The notes beneath the pieces are model-generated. The model was given only the letters and a program-made list of their open reading frames with translations, did no database searches and was not told the origin of the DNA. 64,000 nt of DNA from positions 62,001 through 126,000 of the forward strand of contig JACTUB010000002.1 in assembly GCA_015660885.1 (NCBI GenBank), read 5' to 3'. The stretch is from Methanoregulaceae archaeon (lineage in GTDB: Archaea; Halobacteriota; Methanomicrobia; Methanomicrobiales; Methanospirillaceae). Shown here one piece after another: positions 26,565 through 35,298 of the stretch. Every line of letters begins with the position of its first letter. Position 1 is the first letter of the stretch. The translations under genes were made by a program, and so were the position numbers.

Positions 26565-27326
26565 ATGACATCCGAACCGATCATTTCAACAAACAACCTT
26601 AACCTCTGGTATAATGACACACACGCGCTCCAGTCAATTTCCATGAAGATACCGAAGAATCAGGTGACGGCTCTTATTGGTCCCTCCGGCTGCGGCAAGT
26701 CCACACTGCTTCGGTGTTTCAACCGTCTGAACGATCTCATCGACTGTGTGAAGATCAGCGGGGAGATCCTTCTTGACAACGAGAATATCCATGCAGCAGG
26801 AACTGATGTAGTCATGTTGCGGAAAAGAGTGGGGATGGTCTTTCAGAAGCCCAATCCTTTTCCCAAATCCATCTACGAGAATGTGGCGTACGGTCCGCGT
26901 GTCCATGGAATAAAAACTAAAGGTACATTGGACACTATCGTTGAACAGAGCCTTCGCGACGCAGCACTCTGGGACGAAGTGAGAGACCGGCTGGACGATT
27001 CCGCGCTGGGGCTCTCCGGCGGGCAGCAGCAACGGCTCTGTATTGCCCGTACACTCGCAGTCGAGCCGGAGGTGATTTTGATGGACGAGCCCTGCTCAGC
27101 CCTCGACCCGATAGCAACCGCAAAGATCGAGAAGCTAATCGATGAGCTCAAGAGGGATTACACTGTGATAATTGTCACGCATAATATGCAACAGGCGGCG
27201 CGGGTGAGCGAATATGCTGGCTTTATGTATCTGGGCAAGCTTGTTGAATTCGGGCAGACAAACCAGATTTTCGAGAATCCTCATGAAGACCTCACGGAAA
27301 ATTACATCACCGGAAGGTTCGGATAG
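26565..27326 (+). CDS. pstB: Phosphate transport ATP-binding protein PstB (copy 2)
   Basis: 253 residues, with the same motif set as copy 1 (Walker [10 protein letters not shown], signature LSGGQQQRL, Walker [12 protein letters not shown], ending ENYITGRFG). Start chosen at ATG 26565, which has GGGAG nearby and matches the start of copy 1; the ORF is open further upstream. Identity to copy 1 is very high by eye, including DNA stretches such as those around Walker A, so it is a recent duplication or gene-converted. No pstS or permease accompanies it, so it probably powers the permease encoded at 21492-23450 under different conditions, or is in decline. Confidence 0.93.
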   Translation: MTSEPIISTNNLNLWYNDTHALQSISMKIPKNQVTALIGPSGCGKSTLLRCFNRLNDLIDCVKISGEILLDNENIHAAGTDVVMLRKRVGMVFQKPNPFPKSIYENVAYGPRVHGIKTKGTLDTIVEQSLRDAALWDEVRDRLDDSALGLSGGQQQRLCIARTLAVEPEVILMDEPCSALDPIATAKIEKLIDELKRDYTVIIVTHNMQQAARVSEYAGFMYLGKLVEFGQTNQIFENPHEDLTENYITGRFG

Positions 27327-27335
27327 GTTGATAAG

Positions 27336-27986
27336 ATGTCAGAAAAATTTCATACAGAACTGAACAGGTTAAAACAGGACACAACTGAGATGGTGCAATT
27401 TGCGCGGGATATGCTTAGTGAATCGGTGAATGCATTGATTGGACAGGACTCCACGAAAGCGCTACAGGTTCTCTCGAAAAAGAAACATATCAGGGAGGTT
27501 ACGATTATTCTTGAGGATCGCACCTACCAGCTGATTGCGTTGTACCAGCCGATGGCAAAAGACATGCGGGTGATTGTCTGCACTCTCAAGATGATTACCG
27601 CCGCTGAACGTATCGGAAGGTACGGGAAAGATATCGCAGATATGGTCAAACACCTCCAGGATCAGCCCGATTTTGTGCAACCGCTTCCTATACTGCATAT
27701 GGCAGAGCAGGTACTGGGAATGATCGATGATGCGATCGTTGCGTTTGAAACCGAAAACCTTGATGCTATCAAAAATTTCTCTTCACGGGACGACACGGTT
27801 GATGCCCTGTGGCATTCAATATTCCGGGAGACGCTTACCTTTATGATGGAGAATCCGAAGACCATCACCCGCAGCACATATTACATAATGGTCGCACGAT
27901 ATCTTGAACGATCCGGGGACCATGCTTGTAAAATGGCAGAAAATATCCTTTACATGGTCACCGGTGAATGGATCGAGATCACATAA
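27336..27986 (+). CDS. phoU: Phosphate signalling protein PhoU (copy 2)
   Basis: 216 residues, the same length as copy 1, with the conserved LIALYQPMAKDMRVIVCTLKM and ARYLERSGDHACKMAENI helices. The two copies differ more than the two PstB copies do, for instance in the first helix and in the region 20-60. It sits nine bases after pstB copy 2, the same spacing as in copy 1, so the pair was duplicated together. Confidence 0.92.
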   Translation: MSEKFHTELNRLKQDTTEMVQFARDMLSESVNALIGQDSTKALQVLSKKKHIREVTIILEDRTYQLIALYQPMAKDMRVIVCTLKMITAAERIGRYGKDIADMVKHLQDQPDFVQPLPILHMAEQVLGMIDDAIVAFETENLDAIKNFSSRDDTVDALWHSIFRETLTFMMENPKTITRSTYYIMVARYLERSGDHACKMAENILYMVTGEWIEIT

Positions 27987-28243
27987 TCCAGAAAAATGTG
28001 CACATACTTTTTAATTCCTGACTAAAAAAAATATACAATCAATCCTGTCCGGCACAGGCGCGTGAATGTTAAAGCGTCCTGAATCCCTCGAACAAATATA
28101 TGTATGAGATCGCTATGCCTCCCGTGCCGGATATACGAGCAAGCCAAAGAAACGTTTTGCGGGTATCTGGTTGGGTGCCTGTCAGATCTATTTTCTTTAT
28201 CTTGGAAAAATCGCTGACAGGACAGTCGTACCTCTTCAAATGG

Positions 28244-28879
28244 TTATGAAGACGAATGCCGGAATGCAATATCGGAGAGCACATCTGCCACATCTTCGCA
28301 TTTATCTGTGGCAATCTCGAGCCATTCGTAAATATCTTTCAACTTGATGATAGTCATCGCATCTTTGGTCCGGAAGAGGTTGGTGATCGCTTCGGCAAGC
28401 ACGTCATCGGCAAGGTTTTCAAGCCGGTTAATCTCAATACAGCGATCCCTGATGAACGAAGGATCCCTGATAGAGCGGATATTCTTGACAGCTGCATCAA
28501 TCTCAACCGTTGATAAGTGGATCAGCTTTGAAAGTTCCACCATGTAGGTGTCTGACGATTCGATGCCATAGTAGAGCATCTTTTCCGCTGATCCATCGAT
28601 ATAGTCAAGTACTTCATCTAGTGAGGAGGCAAGTGTGGAGATCTCTGCAGGTGCAAGCGGGGGATTGCGGGTCCGGTTTAATCGTTCATAAATGGCATGG
28701 GTTATGTCGTCACCCCTTTGTTCGAGCAGTTCGATCTCGTGGCGCTTCTCCTTCACATTGGTGAAATCCTTCGTAAGATTGATAAGATTATGTCCTGCAT
28801 CTGAAACAATCGCCACCTGCTGTTCGAACAGATCAAAAAAGACCTTGTCCTGCGGAATAAACCATTGCCGTAAGCCCAT
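28244..28879 (-). CDS. DUF47 (PhoU-like) protein, Pit-associated type
   Basis: 211 residues, all-helical. It fits DUF47, a PhoU-fold family usually encoded beside the low-affinity phosphate permease Pit: LFEQQVAIVSDAGHNLINLT, HEIELLEQRGDDITHAIYERL and LKDIYEWLEIATDKCEDVADV are its characteristic helices with acidic metal sites. No pit gene follows within the window; the 250 bases downstream hold no credible permease. It may serve a Pit protein elsewhere or regulate other transporters. Convergent with phoU copy 2. Confidence 0.88.
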   Translation of the reverse strand: MGLRQWFIPQDKVFFDLFEQQVAIVSDAGHNLINLTKDFTNVKEKRHEIELLEQRGDDITHAIYERLNRTRNPPLAPAEISTLASSLDEVLDYIDGSAEKMLYYGIESSDTYMVELSKLIHLSTVEIDAAVKNIRSIRDPSFIRDRCIEINRLENLADDVLAEAITNLFRTKDAMTIIKLKDIYEWLEIATDKCEDVADVLSDIAFRHSSS

Positions 28880-29277
28880 AAGGATTCAGAATCAATATCA
28901 GGTGTAACAGATTAAAAATTTGACGGTTATATAAATAAAAAAACCATAAAAACGGTAGATTTACTGTAATAATAGAAAATTTTGTGAAGTAGTAGACACC
29001 AGCGACACCGGATGAGCATTCAGTGCATACGGGCTTTATGATCGATGTAACCACATCCAGTATTAAAAACCAGGTGACAGGATACAAAAAAAACTATTTC
29101 CCTTCATGCAACCTGGGGATGTAGACAGAATAAAACCCCCGGTCACCACCGTATTGATTTAAAGATTACTACTGCATGATTCAGTTGGAAAAAAAAACAC
29201 GCGGTCACCAAGCGGAAAGTGGGGAAAAAGAGTGGATGCAAAATGCATCTGTGGCGTTCTGTTATCTATCGGGACGG
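28880..29277. other. 398-bp intergenic stretch, no gene seen
   Basis: AT-rich DNA between two minus-strand genes. The A-rich run near 28915-28950 (TATATAAATAAAAAAACC) could hold the promoter of the DUF47 gene, which reads leftwards from 28879. I found no convincing open frame, hairpin terminator or repeat. Confidence 0.3.
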
Positions 29278-29733
29278 TCACCAGACCTCGGGGAAGGCCA
29301 TTTCGGTGTACAGATCTTCAAGCCGGGCCTTGTGCCCGCTTTCCATGTTTGCGAGCTGGGTAAAGAGGAACTTCTGCTCCGTTTCAGTCGAGAGCCCCGC
29401 CAGCTGGGTGTACATCTGCATAGCTTCAAGTTCCTTTTTGATCGCGAGAACAAGGCCATCAAGCGGTTTCAAATCGGCAGACAGGGGAGGGCTCGGCATT
29501 GCATTGACCACCTTGTAGTCCTTCTTTGCATCAAAGTGCATCTTGGTGACGTCTTTTGAGAGCATTCCCTGTAAAAACTCCCGGTGCTGTTTCTCTTCTC
29601 CGGCAAGCTCACCAAAGAGTTTCTTCAGTGCTGCGTCTTTTACTTTGTCGGATATGGTGCGGTAAAATGTGTATGCCTCGACTTCCCGGTCGATGGCGGT
29701 CGAAATGATCTTCTTTGCATCGTCAGTCTTCAT
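29278..29733 (-). CDS. Rubrerythrin-like (ferritin-fold) protein
   Basis: 151 residues from the ATG at 29733, which has AAGGAG 7 bases upstream on the minus strand; the longer frame to 29766 lacks this. It is a four-helix ferritin-like protein: IDREVEAYTFYRTI and GELAGEEKQHREFL give the first E...ExxH metal site; LAIKKELEAMQMYTQLAG and QLANMESGHKARLEDLY give the second. There is no rubredoxin-like C-terminal domain. It probably reduces peroxide or stores iron, as short rubrerythrins do in anaerobes. Confidence 0.88.
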   Translation of the reverse strand: MKTDDAKKIISTAIDREVEAYTFYRTISDKVKDAALKKLFGELAGEEKQHREFLQGMLSKDVTKMHFDAKKDYKVVNAMPSPPLSADLKPLDGLVLAIKKELEAMQMYTQLAGLSTETEQKFLFTQLANMESGHKARLEDLYTEMAFPEVW

Positions 29734-29877
29734 TTTTTGCTCCTTGATAACGTAAAATATTACCAATTACATATATAAGAGCATTGGTTTTACCCATGAC
29801 GGGGAGAATCAACCCCGTTCGCAAAAATATCGGAATGAAAAAAGTTCAGTCCCTCCCTTTCTGATATATCCTGCGTG

Positions 29878-30954
29878 TCAGTCCACCTCTTTCATCTTCC
29901 AGACGTGGATCACCCAGAGGAAAGAAGCAAGGGTCGCGATCACCGTAGATAGGATGAGGAGCGGTAAATACCACCATTGTTCTCCCATAGTTCCCCCCAT
30001 AATCCCGCTCCCGGCGATGGTGGCGATCGTATTGGGGACGAGAAATGCCGTGCCGAGGACGGTAAGGTACGCGGTGACGAGGGCAAACCGGTTATTCAGG
30101 TTCTGGAGCTGGTTGTTGTAGATACTCTGCATCACTTCAAGCCCGGATGAGAGGACGTTGGACATCTGTTCGGAGAGTTCAATATGACGATCGATATTGT
30201 CGGATAATATCCCTATCCGCCCGAGAAGTTTTTCATCATTGGTGATCAGGTCAGCATCCCCGTAGCGCAGCGAATCGACCACATCTTTTGTCGACCAGAG
30301 CACGTTCAGGTAATCGATCAGCACGTGCTTCATGCGGTAGATATCATAGGCGACCTTTCTCTTGGCTAAGTTCTCTTCGATAAGTGATTTACTGATCGTG
30401 TCACCACGCATCTCGATCTCGCGGAGGTACTCAAAGTTGCGGTCGTTGTTCTCATCGATAATCCGTTCCAGGACCATGGTGGTCTTGTCAACCAGTGACT
30501 CTTCTGCGATCCTTTTAAAAAGTGGCGGGGCATACCGGGAGAATCTCAGGAGCCGGTTGATCTCTTCACTGTGAACCGTTACGATGTAATTGTCGCGGAT
30601 AAGAACAAAGAGCGGGTGCACCGACATCTTCTCTGCCCGCACGGTTGTCGAAGGGAGCATGATACCCAGTTCGGTGTCGTAATCTTCGTATGCCGAGTAA
30701 AAACCGGTGGTCAGTTTCGGGATCGGAATCTTGGTAAAACCGGCGACCTGGGCGATATGCTCAATCTCTTTATCATCGTCTTTCGTGCTGCAATCGATCC
30801 AGGCGATACTCGCGTCGCGGATAGCGGCAATATATTCTTCAAGAGGGCGATCCACCTGCCGCTCGATCCTGCCATCCTTGTCAAGGATGATACAGAAACT
30901 TAAAGGGACTGGACCGTTGACCTGGGATGGCTGGGGAGTGCTCTGCATTTTCAT
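29878..30954 (-). CDS. CorA-family divalent cation channel without the GMN motif
   Basis: 358 residues. The large N-terminal part is cytoplasmic (alpha/beta domain followed by a long helical stalk, about 130-280). Two membrane helices are at the C-terminus, about 290-310 (FALVTAYLTVLGTAFLVPNT) and 330-350 (WWYLPLLILSTVIATLASFL), with a basic end. In CorA channels the loop between them begins with GMN; here it is AGSGIMGGTMG, so the selectivity filter is altered. Such proteins may carry other ions or form channels without magnesium selectivity. Minus strand, alone. Confidence 0.8.
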   Translation of the reverse strand: MKMQSTPQPSQVNGPVPLSFCIILDKDGRIERQVDRPLEEYIAAIRDASIAWIDCSTKDDDKEIEHIAQVAGFTKIPIPKLTTGFYSAYEDYDTELGIMLPSTTVRAEKMSVHPLFVLIRDNYIVTVHSEEINRLLRFSRYAPPLFKRIAEESLVDKTTMVLERIIDENNDRNFEYLREIEMRGDTISKSLIEENLAKRKVAYDIYRMKHVLIDYLNVLWSTKDVVDSLRYGDADLITNDEKLLGRIGILSDNIDRHIELSEQMSNVLSSGLEVMQSIYNNQLQNLNNRFALVTAYLTVLGTAFLVPNTIATIAGSGIMGGTMGEQWWYLPLLILSTVIATLASFLWVIHVWKMKEVD

Positions 30955-31121
30955 GGCGGCGCCTCGTGAACTGACGGCCGGTATTTTGTACTGTGTATCG
31001 TTATGAGCTATTGATACCGGAAGTGTATATAGGTGGTTGTGTTTGAGGAAGAAGAACAGTCCCCGCCAACCTCGGGAGGGCCTGTCGGAACGCTTATTAT
31101 CCGGTATGCACTTGTCCGGTT

Positions 31122-31739
31122 ATGCAGAATCGCTGGCTCATGCTCCCCGCGGTGATCATCGTTGTTTTCCTCCTGTCAGCCGGGTGTACATCATCAGCTC
31201 CCCCACCAGGCTCCCCCTCTCTGGCATCTCCCGCACTGTCACAACCCGTGGACGGGCAGACGTTGCCCTCCTCACCTTCCGGTGCGTTTACCCTAAGGGT
31301 GGCATCCCTGGATCCGGGATCAGTTCTCCCTGATGCTTATACCTGCAAAGGCGCACGTGAATCGCCTAAAATTGCATGGGACGGCGTTCCCTCTGGATCG
31401 AAGAGTCTCGTCCTGATCCTTGATGACCCCGATGGTCTGAATGGCAGTTTTACCCACTGGATTGTCTACAATATCCCGCCGGTATCAGGTGAACTTGCAC
31501 AGGCACAGCCGAATGCTAAAGTGCTCGCCAACGGGGCACAGCAGGGTGATACCAGCGCAGGCCAACGCGGATATTACCCGCCCTGCCCGCCCATCGGGGC
31601 AACGCACCGCTACGTGTTCAGGTTGTATGCGGTTGACATGGATATCACCCAGCCGACTGCAGACCGGGATTCCATCGACTGGGCGCTGACCGGGCATACG
31701 ATTGCAGAAACGGAGTTTACGACGACGTTTAAACGGTGA
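31122..31739 (+). CDS. YbhB/YbcL-type (PEBP/Raf kinase inhibitor-like) lipoprotein
   Basis: 205 residues. A hydrophobic segment with lipobox (LLSAGCTSS) and a Ser/Pro-rich linker precede a PEBP domain (about 55-205): LPDAYTCKGARESPKIAWDG, LVLILDDPDGLNGSFTHWIV (D-x-D...HW is the ligand-binding strand), and CPPIGATHRYVFRLYAVD. Prokaryotic PEBP proteins are mostly of unknown function. This one is anchored to the outer face of the membrane. The 3' end lies 12 bases from the convergent MFS gene. Confidence 0.9.
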   Translation: MQNRWLMLPAVIIVVFLLSAGCTSSAPPPGSPSLASPALSQPVDGQTLPSSPSGAFTLRVASLDPGSVLPDAYTCKGARESPKIAWDGVPSGSKSLVLILDDPDGLNGSFTHWIVYNIPPVSGELAQAQPNAKVLANGAQQGDTSAGQRGYYPPCPPIGATHRYVFRLYAVDMDITQPTADRDSIDWALTGHTIAETEFTTTFKR

Positions 31740-31751
31740 CAGATCCTGTTG

Positions 31752-32963
31752 TCACGTACGGTCCCGCACCGAAATAGCAAAAACAGCGGTGACTGCAACA
31801 GCCAGAAGGAAACTCGCGAAGAACCCGGATGAGTAGCCGATACCGGTAATTATAATTCCGGTGACGAGCGGCCCGGCCGACTGTCCGATATCCATGGTAG
31901 AGGAGAGTGCCCCCATCGACGCCCCGATCTGTTCTTTTTGTGCAATATCAGCAATGTACGCACTGGTCGCGACGGTAGAAAGTGACATGCCAAGACCAAA
32001 CACGGCGCTTACTAAAAGAACGGTGGAAAACCCTGGAGTAAACGGGATCAGGGCTACCGAACTGCCCAGGATGACGAGCCCTGCAGCGATCTGGACGCGC
32101 TTGTCGAAACGGTCAGCAAGGGTCCCGAAGAACGGTTTTGTCCCGGCGATGATCAGCACCTGCACAGCAAAGATAATTCCCGTCAGGTAAGGGCCAATGC
32201 CCCGGGAAGCAAGAAAGAGGGGAAGAAACGTCTCGAATGCCCCGAACGAAAAATAGGTTGCCATATCGACAAGCGCGGTGGCACGGAGCCCCGCGTGGGA
32301 AAAGAAGGTGACAAAACTTGAGCGGAAGCGGGAGAGCGGGAGCAGGCCAGGAGGTGCTGAACGGTCCTCGCGGTACATGAATGTCATGATGAAGACGGGT
32401 ACTGCGGCAAGCGCAGCAGCCACGTATACCATGTGATAAGGAACCAGCCCCGGGTACATCATGAAGGTGGAGATAATGATGCCACCGGCGAGGGGAGCGA
32501 TGGTCCGCCCTATAAGTGTCGCCGAGGAGTACTGTCCCAGCATTGCACCTTTGGTTTCCGGGAACCGTTCTGCGATAACCGCGGAGATGACAGGGCCGAG
32601 GATTGCAGTTGCAGTGCCGTGGAAGAACCGGACCGGGATGAGCCAGAGAGGGTCGGTGATGAGCAGGTAGAGGAGCGGGGCGGACAAAAACACTATGCCC
32701 GACGTTATAAGGAGCCTCCTTCTTCCTAAATGATCCGAGAGCACGCCAACCGGAAACGAGAACAGGATCCCGGCTAACGGGGAGACGGCAGCCACGAGCC
32801 CGATCACCACATCATTTGCGCCAATTGCCTGCGAGAAGAGGGGCAGTACCGGGTTTTTTGAGATGGTAGTAGAAAATATCGCAAAGAAACCCAGCAGGGA
32901 GAGGTAATACATCATCCGGCGATCGGGAGAGAACCAGCGGTTCATACCTTCTGCATGCGACAT
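31752..32963 (-). CDS. Major facilitator superfamily transporter
   Basis: 403 residues with 12 hydrophobic segments. The loop between helices 2 and 3 has GVLSDHLGRRRLL, the MFS signature (GxxxDxxGRR), and its partner in the second half is GTLADRFDKRVQI. Twelve segments and this pattern suggest a drug or small-molecule antiporter, but substrate cannot be read from the sequence. The ORF starts at the ATG 32963. No regulator adjoins it. Confidence 0.9.
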   Translation of the reverse strand: MSHAEGMNRWFSPDRRMMYYLSLLGFFAIFSTTISKNPVLPLFSQAIGANDVVIGLVAAVSPLAGILFSFPVGVLSDHLGRRRLLITSGIVFLSAPLLYLLITDPLWLIPVRFFHGTATAILGPVISAVIAERFPETKGAMLGQYSSATLIGRTIAPLAGGIIISTFMMYPGLVPYHMVYVAAALAAVPVFIMTFMYREDRSAPPGLLPLSRFRSSFVTFFSHAGLRATALVDMATYFSFGAFETFLPLFLASRGIGPYLTGIIFAVQVLIIAGTKPFFGTLADRFDKRVQIAAGLVILGSSVALIPFTPGFSTVLLVSAVFGLGMSLSTVATSAYIADIAQKEQIGASMGALSSTMDIGQSAGPLVTGIIITGIGYSSGFFASFLLAVAVTAVFAISVRDRT

Positions 32964-33051
32964 GGGTAGTACCGGGATTGGTGATGTTCTGGCATAAAGA
33001 GTGATGACAACCGCATTTCAAAAAACAGATCCAAAAAAACTAATGGTGATA

Positions 33052-33843
33052 ATGCCCTACACCTCCCGTATGAAAAAATCTGTATCGTATCCAGGAACCG
33101 CAGTCATTGCTCTGGTGGTTCTGGCAGCACTGGTCTTTCTTCCCGTCTGCGGTATGGTTTATCAACCTGCGCAGGTATCTTTACTGGCGGCGAACAGCAC
33201 GGTGCCAGTCAGTGCGAATGTAACTGCGACCGTGTCTGCAACACAGTTTGTGAGTGCAACAATCTCATCAGGATCTCCGGTTGTTGGTGACCCGGTCACC
33301 ATCAGCGGGACGGTGACCGCAAGTACGCTTCCGCCCGATGTCCGGATCTGGGTATTTGCCGGTAACTACGTGAATGTTTCAGACGTACAGGTCAATGCCG
33401 GAGGCGGCTTCTCAAAGACATACTCCACAACCGGATTGCCCCCGGCAAAGTATTACGTCTTTGTCCAGAGCCCGGGTGCCAACGAAGAGTACGACATCAA
33501 TTTAGAGGAGTCAGGTATCTATTCCGGCCAGGTGGTCAACACCCTCACCAATGCATCGATCTTTAACTTTACCGGTACAGGCAGTCTCAGGAACGCAAAT
33601 GCCTTACAGGCACTCTCCGAAGCGATCAACGACCAGGGTGTTGATGATGCGTATACAAAACTTACCTTCCTGCTGACAGCCCCGGGCATGCCGATAACCG
33701 GACAAACCTCCGCTGGTACACAGGAAACCTCCGGCACTCCCGTTGCAGCGACCACGGCAAAGTCCCCGCTCACCCTGCCTATTACTATACTGGCGCTGGT
33801 GGGTGGATGGGGTGCTGCGATGTATCTGAGAAAACGGAGTTAA
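33052..33843 (+). CDS. Secreted or surface-anchored protein of Methanomicrobiales type, unknown function
   Basis: About 263 residues when started at ATG 33052, which has GGTGAT just upstream; longer and shorter in-frame starts exist (33001, 33070). The signal segment (VSYPGTAVIALVVLAALVFL, about 10-30) is followed by a Thr/Val/Ala-rich beta-sandwich-like domain (GDPVTISGTVTASTLPPDV and later NYVNVSDVQVNAGGGF), a Thr/Ala-rich stalk (GQTSAGTQETSGTPVAATTA) and a C-terminal membrane helix followed by RKRS. This layout fits archaeal cell-surface proteins that share a domain with DUF3821 proteins. Many N-glycosylation sequons (N-x-T/S) are present. Confidence 0.7.
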   Translation: MPYTSRMKKSVSYPGTAVIALVVLAALVFLPVCGMVYQPAQVSLLAANSTVPVSANVTATVSATQFVSATISSGSPVVGDPVTISGTVTASTLPPDVRIWVFAGNYVNVSDVQVNAGGGFSKTYSTTGLPPAKYYVFVQSPGANEEYDINLEESGIYSGQVVNTLTNASIFNFTGTGSLRNANALQALSEAINDQGVDDAYTKLTFLLTAPGMPITGQTSAGTQETSGTPVAATTAKSPLTLPITILALVGGWGAAMYLRKRS

Positions 33844-34209
33844 CCTTTTTGCGACCCGGGAAAAATTCCTTTTTTTAATCCGGTTGATTTGAACAGGCAC
33901 TTATTTTAGTATGACATGCATCTCTTCAATTTGCAGCTAATTCTGTACAGCAAAGGCAGTCCTCATGGATCGTAACCGAGTCCGTATTCCCGGTGGATGT
34001 TATGCCGTCGCAGCACATCTTTACCCTGTAATGACCTGCGCGATGAAAGGGACAAAATCATTTTCGAAAAAAATCCAACGCGAAAAACGATTTTTTCTGA
34101 TTTGTGAAAGTCAGACACATTGTAACCTTCAAATTATTGGAATATTCAGTCCGGGGTGATTGATTCCCCGGTCCTTTTTTTTTAAAAAAGAACAATTTTT
34201 CCGGGGAGA
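33844..34209 (+). terminator. Intergenic region with a strong hairpin and T-run at 34151-34183
   Basis: No protein gene is supported in these 366 bases. At 34151-34171 CCGGGG and CCCCGG enclose a 9-base loop, and TCC plus nine T follow (34174-34182). This is the clearest terminator-like structure in the window. The stem is 300 bases after the nearest plus-strand stop (33843), further than a normal terminator. It may end a non-coding transcript or serve the plus strand of a lost gene. A second, weaker palindrome (TTTTCG...CGAAAA) is at about 34062-34090. Confidence 0.5.
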
Positions 34210-35298
34210 TTACTCCAGTGTGCGCCGGTACGTGACGATGCCGAGAATAAACATAGCACCGGAAAAGATCAGCAATGCAATAAGGTCCATTCCAATGACA
34301 TCGAGTCCTTGTCCGCGGAGGATAATACCCCTGAGTGCATCCACACCATAATACTCGGGATTTATCACGGTGATCCAGCGCAACCAGTCCGGCATGCCGA
34401 TCACGGGATAGAACGCACCTGAAGTCATGAACAGGATGAGGTTGAGGAATGCGACCGTCGATGCGTACTCCTGCTGTGCAGAGAACCGCGATGCAAAGGA
34501 TACAACCAGACTTGTGACGCCGATACAGGCGATCAGGATCACCAGAAGGACCAGCAGAAAGTCTTGGAAACTCTGGATCGTGATGCCGGTGATAAAAATG
34601 TCGATTAAAAAGATGGTGAATCCCGCGATAAATGCCCGGACGGTACCGCTGGAAATGATCCCGGCGATGATACTGGTGCGCTGCACCGGTGTGACAAGGT
34701 AGCCCTCGTGGATCCCGTTCTCACGATCCTTTATCAGGGCGATCCCCCCACCGAACATGGTGGATGTGAAAATTGCCATCATAATGACGCCGACGCCGAA
34801 GAACTGTATGTATTTTATATCCCCGTAAATTTTATTGACTGCCACCGGGTTATTCGCCCCGAGCGATGCAAGGACGCCGTTTAATGCTGATTCGACAAGG
34901 GCAGGAATGATCGAGTTTGAACTGTCTACGTACAGGCGTATTGCATGGTCATTGGATACATCAGACGGAAAAACAATAACCGCGGATATCTTGCCCAGTG
35001 CAAGATCCTGTTTGGCAGCAATTTCATCCGTATATACGGTGACATCCAGCAGTTTGGGATAGTCTTTCTGGGGGATATGGTTGAGTGCCACAACTGCGCT
35101 GGTAAAAAGCGTGGTTTCGTTATAAGGGGGGACTTCCTGAACAACGCCGACTGGTACATGGCTGATGGTCCCGCCAAAGGCATTGCCAAAAATGACCAGG
35201 TACATGATTGGCATCATAAGCGTCATGAGAACCACAAACGGGTTGCTGAGGAATTTCTTGAAATCCCGCTTGAAGATCGCGATTGCGCCCCGGATCAT
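34210..35298 (-). CDS. ABC-2 type transporter permease
   Basis: 362 residues. An N-terminal membrane helix (about 20-42) is followed by a large extracellular loop (about 45-170) and five more membrane helices, the layout of ABC-2 permeases of the drug or polysaccharide export type. The ABC-2 signature region is GGGIALIKDRENGIHEGYLV. The gene overlaps its ATPase gene by four bases (ATGA at 35295-35298), so the two are one unit. Likely substrates include antibiotics, lipids or glycans; none can be assigned. Confidence 0.88.
   Translation of the reverse strand: MIRGAIAIFKRDFKKFLSNPFVVLMTLMMPIMYLVIFGNAFGGTISHVPVGVVQEVPPYNETTLFTSAVVALNHIPQKDYPKLLDVTVYTDEIAAKQDLALGKISAVIVFPSDVSNDHAIRLYVDSSNSIIPALVESALNGVLASLGANNPVAVNKIYGDIKYIQFFGVGVIMMAIFTSTMFGGGIALIKDRENGIHEGYLVTPVQRTSIIAGIISSGTVRAFIAGFTIFLIDIFITGITIQSFQDFLLVLLVILIACIGVTSLVVSFASRFSAQQEYASTVAFLNLILFMTSGAFYPVIGMPDWLRWITVINPEYYGVDALRGIILRGQGLDVIGMDLIALLIFSGAMFILGIVTYRRTLE

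Noticed and set aside
28000..28314. Minus-strand frame ending LWLARISGTGGIAISYIYLF as a possible Pit fragment downstream of DUF47
   Set aside because: Mostly a shadow of the DUF47 3' region; only one hydrophobic stretch, no Pit motif and no proper start.
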